Source: an uncultured Clostridia bacterium (GTDB lineage Bacteria; Bacillota; Clostridia; TANB77; CAG-508). Taken from it: DNA of 54,680 nucleotides. The translations under genes were made by a program, and so were the position numbers. This document shows positions 46,177 to 54,680 of this stretch, piece by piece. The first letter of the stretch is position 1, and the number at the start of each line of letters is the position of its first letter. The stretch spans positions 1 to 54,680 of the forward strand of contig CAJFRV010000014.1 of assembly GCA_904419495.1 (NCBI GenBank), written 5' to 3'. The notes beneath the pieces are model-generated. The model did no database searches, had not been told where the DNA came from, and was given only the letters and a program-made list of their open reading frames with translations.

Positions 46177-46486
46177 GAAAGTATTAGGTTTAATAGGTTT
46201 ATCTGCAAAAGCAGGAAAGGTTTCTTTTGGAGCAGATAGTGTAGAAAATGGAATAAGAAAAAAAATTGTAAAATTGGTGATTGTAGCAGAAGATTCATCA
46301 GATAGAACAAAAGATAAATTTGAGAGAATATGTAAAGAATTTCATATACCAATTATACAAATAGCGGATATAGAAACATTAAGTAAGACAATAGGCAAAA
46401 ACAATAAAGCAATTATTGGTATACAAGATATAAATTTATCAAAAGAAATAGAAAAAATAAATAATGGGGGTGAAGCTATTGGGTAA
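46166..46486 (+). CDS. ylxQ: L7Ae-like RNA-binding protein YlxQ
   Basis: About 106 residues from TTG 46166, chosen because AAGAGGTG lies six bases upstream; an in-frame GTG at 46157 overlaps that site. [24 protein letters not shown] is the family N-terminus. It is a kink-turn-binding L7Ae-type protein. It overlaps both neighbours. Confidence 0.85.
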   Translation: MINKKVLGLIGLSAKAGKVSFGADSVENGIRKKIVKLVIVAEDSSDRTKDKFERICKEFHIPIIQIADIETLSKTIGKNNKAIIGIQDINLSKEIEKINNGGEAIG

Positions 46487-49343
46487 AATAAAAATACATG
46501 AAATTGCAAAAAAATTAAATTTAACAAGTAAGGAGATATTAGAAATAGCAAAAAAATTAAATATTGAGGCAAAAAGTCATTTGAGTGGAATAGAAGAAGA
46601 GGAAGCAAAAAAAATCGAAGATGAAATATTGAAAAATTCTTCTAAGACAAAAAAAGCAACAGAAAATAAAGGAGCTAAAAAAGAAAATAAGAAAGAAACG
46701 CCTGTTATTATCAGAAGAGAAGTGATTATATCACAAGATGAATCAGAAAAAGCAAAAGAAGTAATCAAAAAAGAAGAAAAAAGAAATAATACAATTGGAT
46801 TTGTTGAAAGAAAAAATAACAAAGACTATAACATTGTATATAGAAATAAACCTAATAAACCAATGACTGTAAGTGAATTATTTGGATTAAAAAAGGAAGA
46901 ACCAAAGAAAGAAGAAGTAAAAAAAGAAGAAAAAACAGAAGTGAAAAAAGAAACAGTAGTAAAACAGGAAAATAACGAAAAAAATGTGAATACTGTTCAA
47001 GAAGAAAAATCTAGCAAGGTTGCAGAAAAGGTTGAAGAAAATAAAAATATGAAAACAGAAACTAGAAATGTAAAAACAAATTATCATCATACTAATAATA
47101 ATTATCAAAATAGGAATACTAACTTTAATAATCAAAGAAGAAATAACTTTAACAATAACAATAATAATGGTAACTTTAATAGAAACAATAATAAATTTAA
47201 CAATAGAAATAATAACAACAATGATCGATATGGAAGAAAACCATTAGATGAAAGAGGAATTGAAAAAAATATCAAAAATATCATGGCAACAGAAGTAGTA
47301 GAAAAAGAAAATGTAAGAGAATACAATAAAAGCATAGATAAACAAAAAAGTAATAATAAATTTGATGAGACGAAAAATACTAAAAAAACAAAAAGTAGAA
47401 GAAATTCAAATAATGGAAGTTTTGATGAAGGAAAATTAAAAACATTAAAAACGGCTAATCAATTATCAAGCATGTTTGATGATCAAGAAGGTGGCATGTT
47501 AGATTATTATGATTTAACAACAGAAAGAGGTAGAAGAGGCAAGAAAAAGAAAATTCAAAATCAAGAAGAAAGAACAAAACAAAAAATCTTTAAATTAACC
47601 GATATAGAAATTCCAGAAACAATTACAGTTAAAGATTTAGCAGCAGAAATGAAAAAGACAACTGCAGAAGTTATCAAAAAGCTATTAGGATTTGGTGTAA
47701 TGGCAACTATTAACAATGAAATAGATTTTGATACAGCATATTTAATAGCACAAGAATTTGGTATTACAGCAACAAAGAAAGAAACTGTAACAGAGGAAGA
47801 CATCTTATTCGATGAATCTGAAGATAGAGAAGAGGATTTACAACCAAGACCACCAGTTGTTGTAGTTATGGGACATGTAGACCATGGTAAAACTTCATTA
47901 TTAGATGCTATTAGAAAAACAAATGTCATTGAAGGAGAAGCAGGAGGAATTACACAAGCAATTGGTGCTTATATGGTAAAAATTAATGATAGAGAAATTA
48001 CTTTCTTAGACACACCGGGACATGAAGCATTTACAGCAATGCGTGCAAGAGGTGCACAAATTACAGATATTGCTATTTTAGTTGTTGCTGCAAATGATGG
48101 TGTTATGCCTCAAACCATTGAAGCGATTAACCATGCAAAATCAGCAGGTATTCCAATTATTGTTGCAATTAATAAAATTGATTTACCAGATGCTAATATT
48201 GATAAAGTAAAACAAGAATTAATGGCATATGAATTAGTACCAGAAGAATGGGGTGGAGATACAATTTATGTTCCAATTTCTGCTAAGAAAAACCAAAATA
48301 TAGATCAACTATTAGAAATGGTATTATTAGAAGCAGATGTCTTAGAATTAAAAGCAAATCCACATAAACAAGCAAAAGGAGCTGTTATAGAAGCAAGACT
48401 TGATAAAGCAAAAGGTGCAATTGCAACAATGTTAGTACAAAGAGGAACTTTGGACGTAGGAGATACGATTGTTGTTGGTTCATCTATTGGAAGAATTAGA
48501 GCTATGACAAATGATAAAGGTAAAAAAGTAAAATCAGCAGGGCCATCAACACCAGTAGAAATTATGGGATTAACAGATGTACCAGAAGCTGGAGATACTT
48601 TCTATGAAGTTAAAAATGAAAAAATGGCAAAACATTTAATAGAAAGAAGAAAACGTCAAGCAAGAGAAAAAGCAATTAATAGTGTGACAAAAGTAACATT
48701 AGACAATTTATTTAGTCAAATGGAAGAAGGAAAACTAAAAGTATTAAACTTAATTGTAAAGGCAGACGTACAAGGTTCTGTAGAAGCTGTAAAACAATCA
48801 TTGGAAAAATTACAAAATGAAGAAGTTAGAGTAAAAGTTATCCATAGTGCAGCAGGAGCAGTTAACCAATCAGATGTTACACTTGCAAAAGTATCTAATG
48901 CCATTATCATCGCATTTAATGTAAGACCTGACCATACAGCAAAAGAAATGGCAGAAAAGGAAGAAGTAGAAATTAAACAATATTCTGTTATTTACCAAGC
49001 AATAGAAGATGTAGAAGCAGCTATGAAGGGAATGTTAGCACCTAAATTTGAAGAAAAGGTTATCGGAAATGTAGAAGTAAGACAAACCTTTAGAATTTCA
49101 AATGTAGGAACAATTGCAGGAGCTTTTGTATTAAATGGAAAAGTTGAGAGAAATGCAGGTGTAAGAGTTATTCGTGATAATATTGTTATACATGAAGGAC
49201 ATTTAGCAACCTTAAAAAGATTTAAAGATGATGTAAAAGAAGTTACAAAAGGTTTTGAATGTGGAATGCAAATTGAAAACTATAATGACATCAAAGAAGG
49301 AGACATTATTGAGGTATATGTTATGGAAGAGATAGAAAGGTAA
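46479..49343 (+). CDS. infB: Translation initiation factor IF-2
   Basis: About 954 residues. TTG 46479 follows GGGGGTGA; an ATG at 46464 lies within that site. The N-terminal IF2_N ([16 protein letters not shown]) and a second one ([20 protein letters not shown]) flank a Lys/Glu-rich and strongly Asn-rich linker (about residues 200-255). The GTPase has [10 protein letters not shown] near 463, DTPGH and NKID; domains II-IV follow, ending with the initiator-tRNA-binding part. The poly-Asn linker is unusually long and AT-driven. Confidence 0.97.
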   Translation: MGKIKIHEIAKKLNLTSKEILEIAKKLNIEAKSHLSGIEEEEAKKIEDEILKNSSKTKKATENKGAKKENKKETPVIIRREVIISQDESEKAKEVIKKEEKRNNTIGFVERKNNKDYNIVYRNKPNKPMTVSELFGLKKEEPKKEEVKKEEKTEVKKETVVKQENNEKNVNTVQEEKSSKVAEKVEENKNMKTETRNVKTNYHHTNNNYQNRNTNFNNQRRNNFNNNNNNGNFNRNNNKFNNRNNNNNDRYGRKPLDERGIEKNIKNIMATEVVEKENVREYNKSIDKQKSNNKFDETKNTKKTKSRRNSNNGSFDEGKLKTLKTANQLSSMFDDQEGGMLDYYDLTTERGRRGKKKKIQNQEERTKQKIFKLTDIEIPETITVKDLAAEMKKTTAEVIKKLLGFGVMATINNEIDFDTAYLIAQEFGITATKKETVTEEDILFDESEDREEDLQPRPPVVVVMGHVDHGKTSLLDAIRKTNVIEGEAGGITQAIGAYMVKINDREITFLDTPGHEAFTAMRARGAQITDIAILVVAANDGVMPQTIEAINHAKSAGIPIIVAINKIDLPDANIDKVKQELMAYELVPEEWGGDTIYVPISAKKNQNIDQLLEMVLLEADVLELKANPHKQAKGAVIEARLDKAKGAIATMLVQRGTLDVGDTIVVGSSIGRIRAMTNDKGKKVKSAGPSTPVEIMGLTDVPEAGDTFYEVKNEKMAKHLIERRKRQAREKAINSVTKVTLDNLFSQMEEGKLKVLNLIVKADVQGSVEAVKQSLEKLQNEEVRVKVIHSAAGAVNQSDVTLAKVSNAIIIAFNVRPDHTAKEMAEKEEVEIKQYSVIYQAIEDVEAAMKGMLAPKFEEKVIGNVEVRQTFRISNVGTIAGAFVLNGKVERNAGVRVIRDNIVIHEGHLATLKRFKDDVKEVTKGFECGMQIENYNDIKEGDIIEVYVMEEIER

Positions 49344-49397
49344 AAGGAAAAGCACTTTTTCCTTTTTTCCTAGATAAGAAAAGGAGATGAACCCCTT

Positions 49398-49736
49398 TTG
49401 AGTAAATATTCTAAAAAAGTTGAAAGACAAATTCGAGAAGCTAGAAGAATAGCTGGGAATAAAAATAGAAAAATAGAAGAAAAAGAAGAATTGAAACAAA
49501 TGAAAGCCGAAAAAAAGAGGGTAAGGAAAGAAATAAAAAGAGTAGAAGAATACCAAAAGCAAGAAGAAGCCAGAGAACAATCAAAAGTAAAACAAAGAAG
49601 AGAATTAAGACAAGAGTATTTAAAAGCTTTAGAATGTAAAGATATAAGACAAGCAAATGCAGTAAAAGATGTTATGTTAAAGTTTGAAATTTATAATAAA
49701 CTAGAAGAAAGGCAACAAGAAGAAATTACTTTATAA
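49398..49736 (+). CDS. Small basic coiled-coil protein in the infB operon
   Basis: A 112-residue, extremely charged, helical protein (KKVERQIREARRIAGNKNRKIEEKEELKQMKAEKKRVRK...) with TTG start. It lies between infB and rbfA, where some Clostridia have a small gene. No known domain. An RNA- or ribosome-associated role is plausible from context only. Confidence 0.55.
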   Translation: MSKYSKKVERQIREARRIAGNKNRKIEEKEELKQMKAEKKRVRKEIKRVEEYQKQEEAREQSKVKQRRELRQEYLKALECKDIRQANAVKDVMLKFEIYNKLEERQQEEITL

Positions 49737-49749
49737 AGGAGAGAAACAT

Positions 49750-50118
49750 ATGCAAGGAAAAGAAAACCCAAGATTAGGGAGAATTGATGAAGAATATAGA
49801 AAAGAACTTAGTCAAATTATTGGATATGAATTAAAAAATCCAAATGTTACAGGTTTAATTAGTGTAACAAAGGTAAAAGTTACAAACGACTTAAAATTTG
49901 CAAAAGTTTATGTAAGTATTTTGAATTCAAAAAATATAAAAGATACATTAGCAGGACTAAAAAAATCATCAGGATATATTAGAAGTGAATTGGCTAGAAG
50001 AATTAATTTAAGAAATACACCAGAATTAATATTTGAATTAGATGATTCTATTGAATATGGTGCGAAAATTGATTCTATTTTAAAAGAAATCATGCCAAAG
50101 AAAGAAGAAAAAGAATAA
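49750..50118 (+). CDS. rbfA: Ribosome-binding factor A
   Basis: A 122-residue RbfA (RLGRIDEEYRKELSQIIGYEL, VTKVKVTNDLKFAKVYVSIL, ELARRINLRNTPELIFELDDS) that matures the 30S subunit. AAAGGAGAG precedes ATG. Confidence 0.95.
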   Translation: MQGKENPRLGRIDEEYRKELSQIIGYELKNPNVTGLISVTKVKVTNDLKFAKVYVSILNSKNIKDTLAGLKKSSGYIRSELARRINLRNTPELIFELDDSIEYGAKIDSILKEIMPKKEEKE

Positions 50119-50136
50119 AAAAGAGAGGGATATAAT

Positions 50137-51090
50137 ATGACATTAGATGATATTTTAGTGGAAATAAATCATGCTGAAAAAATAGTTATTATGGCACATG
50201 AGACACCAGATGGAGATGCGATTGGAAGTATGTTATCAATGAACTTAGCTTTAAAGAAATTAGGTAAAGAGGCAGATGTTATTGTAAGAGAATTTCCAAG
50301 GACATTTGCTTTCTTACCGGGAGCTAAAGAGGTAAAATCAAATTCTGATATTGAACAATATGATTTAGCCGTTTCATTAGATTGTGCAGATTTAAAAAGA
50401 TTGGTTGGAAAAGAATATTTTGAAAGTGCTAAAAAAACAATCGTTATTGATCATCATGGTACTAATATGATGTATGGGGATTTAAATTTCGTAAATCCTG
50501 TTTCACCTGCTTGTTGTGAAATTTTAGCAGGAATGTTTGAATATTTTGATATAGAAATTGATTCAGAAATAGGTAGTTGCATATTAACAGGAATTATAAC
50601 AGATACAGGAGGATTTAAATATTCTAGTGTAACACCAGAAACATTTGAATTTACAGCAGAATTATTAAGAAAAGGTGTCAATGTTTCAGATATTTATCAA
50701 AGAGTATTAGAAACAAGAAGAAAATCAAATTTTGAATTATTAAGAAGAGCTATGAATCGATTAGAACTTTTGGAGGATGGAAAAATAGCTTTTACATATA
50801 TTAATAAAAAAGATGAAGAAGAAGTTCATGCAGAGACAGGAGATCATGAGGGAATTGTTGAGAATGGAAGAAGTATAGAAGGCGTTAGAGTTTCTGTATT
50901 TATACGAGAGAAAGAAGAAAACATATATAAAGTTTCTATGAGAGCGGGAAATGGTTTTAACATTAATGTTTCTGATATTTGTTATATCTTTGGTGGTGGA
51001 GGACATCCAAGGGCTGCTGGTGCAGTTGTATCTGGTACGGTTGAACAAGTAAAGGAAAAGTTGGTAAAAGAGATTAAGAAAGTTATATAA
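50137..51090 (+). CDS. nrnA: DHH-family oligoribonuclease/pAp phosphatase
   Basis: A 317-residue NrnA-like protein. The DHH part shows ETPDGDAIGSML, VIDHHGTNMMYGD and the DHHA1 part ends with GGGGHPRAAGAVV. It degrades nanoRNAs and 3'-phosphoadenosine 5'-phosphate. It is the last gene of the operon, before a strong terminator. Confidence 0.93.
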   Translation: MTLDDILVEINHAEKIVIMAHETPDGDAIGSMLSMNLALKKLGKEADVIVREFPRTFAFLPGAKEVKSNSDIEQYDLAVSLDCADLKRLVGKEYFESAKKTIVIDHHGTNMMYGDLNFVNPVSPACCEILAGMFEYFDIEIDSEIGSCILTGIITDTGGFKYSSVTPETFEFTAELLRKGVNVSDIYQRVLETRRKSNFELLRRAMNRLELLEDGKIAFTYINKKDEEEVHAETGDHEGIVENGRSIEGVRVSVFIREKEENIYKVSMRAGNGFNINVSDICYIFGGGGHPRAAGAVVSGTVEQVKEKLVKEIKKVI

Positions 51091-51119
51091 ATACAAATTC
51101 TATATTGATTTAATAAAAT

Positions 51120-51167
51120 AAAAAAACAGTAAATATATGGAGTTATCATATGTTTACTGTTTTTTTG
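51120..51167. terminator. Terminator of the nusA-infB-nrnA operon
   Basis: AAAAAACAGTAAA and its complement form a 13-bp stem with an inner CATATG-type extension and T7 at the end. Confidence 0.9.
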
Positions 51168-51191
51168 TTATATGCAAAAAAGTTAAAATTT

Positions 51192-51392
51192 CTTAGATTC
51201 TGATACTCTAAGAACGATTTTTATATTTTAAATTTTAACAATAAAATATAGTAAAGTCAAGATAAATAGGAAAAAAATTTTTTAGATAAAAATGTATTTT
51301 TTTTTAGATTTTATAATGGTCAAATTTTCTAAAATGCTTATATATTATAGACTTTACGATTTATATTTTTTCTTAGAGTATCAGAATTTAAG
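51192..51392. other. Putative invertible promoter segment D
   Basis: An 18-bp inverted repeat (51197-51214 and 51370-51387) flanks 155 bp. The left site is CTTAGAT / TCTGATA / CTCTAAG and the right is CTTAGAG / TATCAGA / ATTTAAG. A leftward promoter lies inside. The left site itself is a hairpin (TTCTTAGA and TCTAAGAA). The segment ends 83 bp before the prepilin-like gene at 51476. Confidence 0.72.
51232..51260 (-). promoter_or_regulatory. Leftward promoter inside segment D
   Basis: On the minus strand TTGACT (51255-51260) and TAAAAT (51232-51237) are 17 bp apart. The sequence around it is almost the same as in segment B. Confidence 0.65.
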
Positions 51393-51475
51393 TAAAATAG
51401 AAGAAATTACAAAGGCAAAAAGAAAAGAGTGATTTTTCTATACAAATAAATACAAAAGAGAGGAGAATTAAGAGA

Positions 51476-52693
51476 ATGAAAAAACTATCAAAACAAAGGA
51501 AGCAAAGAAACAAAGGTATAACTTTAATTGCATTAGTAATTACAATAATTGTGTTACTAATATTAGCGGGAGTGACAATTGCGACATTAACAGGAGACAA
51601 TGGAATCTTAACAAGAGCCAATAAAGCTAGTGAAAGAAAAGAAACAGAAGAGAATAAGGAAAAAATAAAGTTAGCAGTAGCAGAGGCACAAATCGGAGAA
51701 AATGGATATCAAAAATTAGAACAAAATAATTTACAAAGAGCATTAAATAATCAATTTGGAAAGAAATGTACAGTAATACGTAATGATGGTGAAACATTTA
51801 CAATAAGTTGCTTAGAAACACTTCAAGATTATATAGTTACTTCAACTGAGTTACAATATGGAATAAATTGGAAGGATGCTATGCTAAAAGCTGTTGCACC
51901 AGAAAGTCAAGATGAAGACAGAAATAATAAAGTTATAGGGATAGGAACTAATGGAGAACCAGTGGACATGGATTTATGGGAGTATACAGTGTTAGATGAT
52001 AATACGATAGGATTAAATGATAGTAATTCTCTTAATGATATAAATAAAAATAAAGGATATTTGGGGAACTTTGAAAACGGAAAGATTATGGGAGCTATTC
52101 CTCAATATGTAAGTGTGGATAATGGAAAAACTTATTTACCTGTAACAAATATGTTTGCAACTTTTTGCGAAATATCAGAATTAACTATAATGCCGCAATT
52201 ACCTATGACAGTTAAAGATTTAAGTAATTGTTTTATAAGATGTAATAACCTAAGCAATGTTTCAAATTTGCCTACATCTATAGAAAAGGCTGGTACAACA
52301 TTTAAAGGGTGTGTAGCGTTAACAGTAGCACCTGAAATTCCTATAAGTATGAAAGGCATAGGGGGAATGTTTGAAGGTTGCGAAAATTTAATAAAGGGTC
52401 CCACAGTAATACCTAATAATGTAAAAGATATTAAATTGGCTTTTTTTGGATGTAAACATTTACAAGGAGAAATCATAATAGAAGCAGATCTGACTGGAAA
52501 AATGGTAACTCCTCCAGTACAAACTGATATTTACCGTTCTTTTTATGGTGCAGCATCATTAAATTCAACTAATACTATGCTAAAAGTATATTTGAAAAAC
52601 AATTTGTATGACCTATTTATGAATAATTTATCTAGCATTATTGATATTACAATATCAAATAAAAATATAAAATTTATTAATTTAGAAAAGTGA
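51476..52693 (+). CDS. Prepilin-like protein with leucine-rich-like outer domain
   Basis: A 405-residue protein. Leader with eight basic residues ends at Gly14, then ITLIALVITIIVLLILAG and a charged helix. From residue about 135 the protein has YVSVDNGKTYLPVTNMFATFC and then repeated units F..C..L......LP.....L...F..C..L, as in BspA-type or lipoprotein leucine-rich repeat surface proteins. A final beta-rich part ends at 405. AGAGGAG precedes ATG. It follows flanked promoter segment D. Confidence 0.72.
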   Translation: MKKLSKQRKQRNKGITLIALVITIIVLLILAGVTIATLTGDNGILTRANKASERKETEENKEKIKLAVAEAQIGENGYQKLEQNNLQRALNNQFGKKCTVIRNDGETFTISCLETLQDYIVTSTELQYGINWKDAMLKAVAPESQDEDRNNKVIGIGTNGEPVDMDLWEYTVLDDNTIGLNDSNSLNDINKNKGYLGNFENGKIMGAIPQYVSVDNGKTYLPVTNMFATFCEISELTIMPQLPMTVKDLSNCFIRCNNLSNVSNLPTSIEKAGTTFKGCVALTVAPEIPISMKGIGGMFEGCENLIKGPTVIPNNVKDIKLAFFGCKHLQGEIIIEADLTGKMVTPPVQTDIYRSFYGAASLNSTNTMLKVYLKNNLYDLFMNNLSSIIDITISNKNIKFINLEK

Positions 52694-52747
52694 AGAATAT
52701 ATGAAGAAATAATAATTATTTTTTAATAAAGTTAAGAGAGATAAAGC

Positions 52748-52788
52748 AAAAAACTTTCTTAGAGTTAGTTACTCTAAGAAAGTTTTTC
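52748..52788. terminator. Strong hairpin that coincides with the left site of segment E
   Basis: AAAAACTTTCTTAGAGT pairs with ACTCTAAGAAAGTTTTT across TAGTT, a 17-bp perfect stem with T5. It fits a terminator of the 51476 gene and simultaneously contains the recombination-site-like core. Confidence 0.8.
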
Positions 52789-52958
52789 TATAAAAAATAA
52801 TATCAATAAAAGTTTAAAAAGTCAATAGTTAGAAAAAAACTTTATAAAATATAGAAAGATTTAAATACTAATGGTTATATATACGTATAAATTATAAAAA
52901 TACCTTGATTTTAATTATTATGCAAACTTATCTACTACTTAGAGTAACTAAATATAAG
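52758..52958. other. Putative invertible promoter segment E
   Basis: A 14-bp inverted repeat (52765-52778 and 52938-52951) flanks 159 bp. The left site is CTTAGAG / TTAGTTA / CTCTAAG, the most regular of all ten sites, and the right is CTTAGAG / TAACTAA / ATATAAG. The spacer equals that of segment C. A leftward promoter lies inside. The segment ends 19 bp before the prepilin-like gene at 52978. Confidence 0.7.
52797..52825 (-). promoter_or_regulatory. Leftward promoter inside segment E
   Basis: On the minus strand TTGACT (52820-52825) and TATTAT (52797-52802) are 17 bp apart. Confidence 0.65.
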
Positions 52959-52977
52959 AAGCTATGGGGGGAAAAAG

Positions 52978-54495
52978 ATGAAAACAAAAGAATTAAAAAG
53001 AAGCAAAGGTATAACTTTAATTGCGTTAGTAATTACAATAATTGTGTTACTAATATTAGCGGGAGTGGCGATTGCGACATTAACAGGAGACAATGGAATA
53101 TTAACAAAGGTACAGGAGGCAAAAAAGAAAACTGAACAAGCTGAGAAAAATGAAAAAACAAATTTAGCAAAAACAGAAGATTTGATTAATGAATTTGTAA
53201 ATGGAATAGAAGTAGAACAAGTAACGGATGAAAATGCGGGAGTATTAGAAACAGAGGGAGTAGATACATATATAATAAATAGTATAGAGGATTTAGTATT
53301 TTTTGCATATGATGTAACAAATGGAAACAATTATGAAAATAAAATAGTAAAATTGGGGTTGAGTTTAGATTTTAATTCAACAAAATCATATGTTGAGCCA
53401 TTTAGAACAGATTATGGAAAATATGGATATGATGGAGAATTAAAAACATTACTGACTAGTGGAGAAGGCTTTATGCCAATTGGCATTGGAAGCGATGAAG
53501 TTGGAAGAAACAGTTTTTCAGGAACATTTGATGGTCAAGAAAATCAAATAAAAAATCTCTATATAAGTGAAAAAGATGAAACTGATAGTAAATTAGGATT
53601 TTTTGCAGTAAACTATGGAAATATAGAAAATTTGAAAGTAGTAGATGTAAATATAACAAGATATGAAGAAGAAGCTAGCTTAACAGGAGGATTAGTTGGA
53701 CAAAATAGAGTTAATGCAACAATTAAAAACTGTGGAATTTCAGGAAATATTAAAATAGAAGGAAATGGAACAGGAGTAGGACTAGCAGGACATAATATGG
53801 GGGTAATTCAAGATTGTTATAATTTATCTAATATAAAACTAAGGACAGAAAATTTAGATGGTGTGGCATTAGCAGGAATTGCAAATGCATCTACAGGTCC
53901 TTTGAAAAGATGTTTTAATGCAGGAAATTTAGAAATAATATCAGAAAGTATTTTATCACAAAGAACAGTTTTGCCTGTTGGAGGCATTTCAAATTATAGT
54001 GAAAATATAATAGAAGAATGTTATAATTTAGGAGAAATAACAATCAATGTGTCAGAAAATGGAAGTCAAACGTTTGATGTTCAAGTGGGAGGTATTGTAG
54101 GGAATACAACATCAGAAACACTAAATTGTTACAATAGAGGAAATATAGAAGTTAATACTAATGAAGGATCTATGTATATAGCTGGAATAAGTGGAACAGG
54201 AAGTGGTAATATCAGAAATTGTTATAATGTAGGAAATATTGTATGTAATAGTAAAGGAAATTTATTTATTGGCGGAATAAGATGTCTTCCTAATAATACA
54301 AATATAACTAATTGCTATTATATAATTCAAGATAATTTTAATAATACGGGAGAAGAATCAGGAATAATAAAAAAGGAAGATGAAATGAAACAAGCAAGTT
54401 TTGCAGATTTATTAAATAGTGGAAATGATGAAAGTATTTGGAAATATGATAAAAATAAAAATGAAGGATACCCGATATTAAATTGGCAATTATAA
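52978..54495 (+). CDS. Prepilin-like surface protein with GLUG-type repeats (second)
   Basis: A 505-residue protein. Leader to Gly11, then ITLIALVITIIVLLILAG and a Lys/Glu-rich helix. Residues about 90-200 contain an IEDLVFFAYDVTNGNNYENK region and FSGTFDGQENQIKNLYIS, shared in style with the 426 gene. Residues 215-480 hold GLUG-type units (GGLVGQNRVNATIKNCGISGNI, AGISGTGSGNIRNCYNVGNI as patterns). It is probably a phase-variable adhesin controlled by segment E. The ATG follows GGGGGGAAAAAG, a moderate ribosome binding site. Confidence 0.75.
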   Translation: MKTKELKRSKGITLIALVITIIVLLILAGVAIATLTGDNGILTKVQEAKKKTEQAEKNEKTNLAKTEDLINEFVNGIEVEQVTDENAGVLETEGVDTYIINSIEDLVFFAYDVTNGNNYENKIVKLGLSLDFNSTKSYVEPFRTDYGKYGYDGELKTLLTSGEGFMPIGIGSDEVGRNSFSGTFDGQENQIKNLYISEKDETDSKLGFFAVNYGNIENLKVVDVNITRYEEEASLTGGLVGQNRVNATIKNCGISGNIKIEGNGTGVGLAGHNMGVIQDCYNLSNIKLRTENLDGVALAGIANASTGPLKRCFNAGNLEIISESILSQRTVLPVGGISNYSENIIEECYNLGEITINVSENGSQTFDVQVGGIVGNTTSETLNCYNRGNIEVNTNEGSMYIAGISGTGSGNIRNCYNVGNIVCNSKGNLFIGGIRCLPNNTNITNCYYIIQDNFNNTGEESGIIKKEDEMKQASFADLLNSGNDESIWKYDKNKNEGYPILNWQL

Positions 54496-54511
54496 AAATT
54501 TAACACATTTA

Positions 54512-54541
54512 ACCTTGAATTTTTATACGAAAACAAGGTAT
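54512..54541 (+). promoter_or_regulatory. Possible rightward promoter near the window end
   Basis: TTGAAT and TATAAT are separated by 18 bp. It may serve a gene beyond the window; it also overlaps a hairpin region. Confidence 0.4.
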
Positions 54542-54612
54542 AATCTAGTATATGGAAATAAAATCCATTACTAGATTTTTTGTTGTATAGGAAAAATCGA
54601 AGATTTTGACTA
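54542..54612. repeat. Hairpins at the window end, including a decayed TTGTATAGGAAAAATC element
   Basis: AATCTAGTA and TACTAGATT form a stem followed by T6, then TTGTATAGGAAAAATC is followed by an imperfect inverted copy (GATTTTGACTATGCAA). This resembles the palindromic elements at 8.98, 18.46 and 35.03 kb. Confidence 0.45.
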
Positions 54613-54680
54613 TGCAAGAACAAAAAAATAAAGACACAATAAATAGACCTTAATAAAAAGGCTGAATGGTAATATATGTA

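Overview
The window reads as chromosome of an AT-rich, endospore-forming member of the Clostridia, probably an uncultured gut lineage. The evidence is a very low GC content, AGA as the usual arginine codon, strong AGGAGG ribosome binding sites, sporulation genes (ylbJ, dpaA), the ctsR-mcsA-mcsB-clpC stress cluster with a CtsR operator, groESL behind a CIRCE operator, and the usual Firmicutes order rimP-nusA-rnpM-ylxQ-infB-rbfA-nrnA. Species cannot be named from the sequence alone.

Layout. 1-2.1 kb: an inverted-repeat-flanked promoter segment and a prepilin-like surface protein. 2.2-12.7 kb: housekeeping and sporulation genes (alpha-glucan phosphorylase, tmcAL, rnhA, TPR protein, dpaA, uppP, ylbJ, a coiled-coil protein). 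12.8-20.8 kb: protein quality control (ctsR, mcsA, mcsB, clpC, groES, groEL). It is interrupted by two nearly identical 135-bp repeats and a strongly structured minus-strand RNA candidate, and groEL is broken by a 25-bp tandem duplication. 20.9-25.9 kb: a complete diversity-generating retroelement (DGR) with prepilin-like target, MutS-domain-I-like gene, Avd, reverse transcriptase and template repeat, followed by an OB-fold protein. 25.9-26.6 kb: a short tRNA operon headed by a truncated tRNA-Val, then a 38-residue Cys-rich protein. 26.9-38.4 kb: acyl-CoA synthetase, a cell-wall glucosaminidase, a TadZ-like ATPase cluster, ireB-ruvX-DUF1292, rbgA and mrnC. 38.4-40.2 kb: another prepilin-like gene with its flanked promoter. 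40.3-51.1 kb: rpsO, pnp, mscS and the nusA/infB operon. 51.2-54.5 kb: two more prepilin-like genes, each with a flanked promoter segment.

The main discovery is a distributed surface-variation system. Five genes encode proteins with nearly the same prepilin-like N-terminus and unrelated outer domains (GLUG repeats twice, a formylglycine-generating-enzyme-like fold, a DUF6273-like domain, a leucine-rich-like domain). Every one is preceded by a segment of about 155-165 bp bounded by 14-20-bp inverted repeats. Each repeat has the anatomy of a tyrosine-recombinase core site: 7-bp arms around a 7-bp spacer. In four loci the inner arms are exactly CTCTAAG/CTTAGAG. The spacer is perfectly matched within each pair and differs between most pairs. 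Inside each segment lies a sigma-A-type promoter with a 17-bp spacer, and in all five it points away from the prepilin-like gene. The simplest reading is five phase-variable promoters (invertons), all assembled in the OFF orientation.

The second of these genes is also the DGR target. Its variable repeat differs from the template repeat at 23 of 132 positions, and all 23 are adenines in the template. Template and variable repeat share an extra C that shifts the conserved C-type-lectin-fold frame; all six stop codons that the shifted template frame would contain are removed in the variable repeat. The prepilin-like protein at 38.9 kb carries a second region that looks like a DGR variable repeat with no template in the window. 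Switching of expression and hypermutation therefore appear to act on the same protein family. The recombinase that would invert the segments is not in the window.
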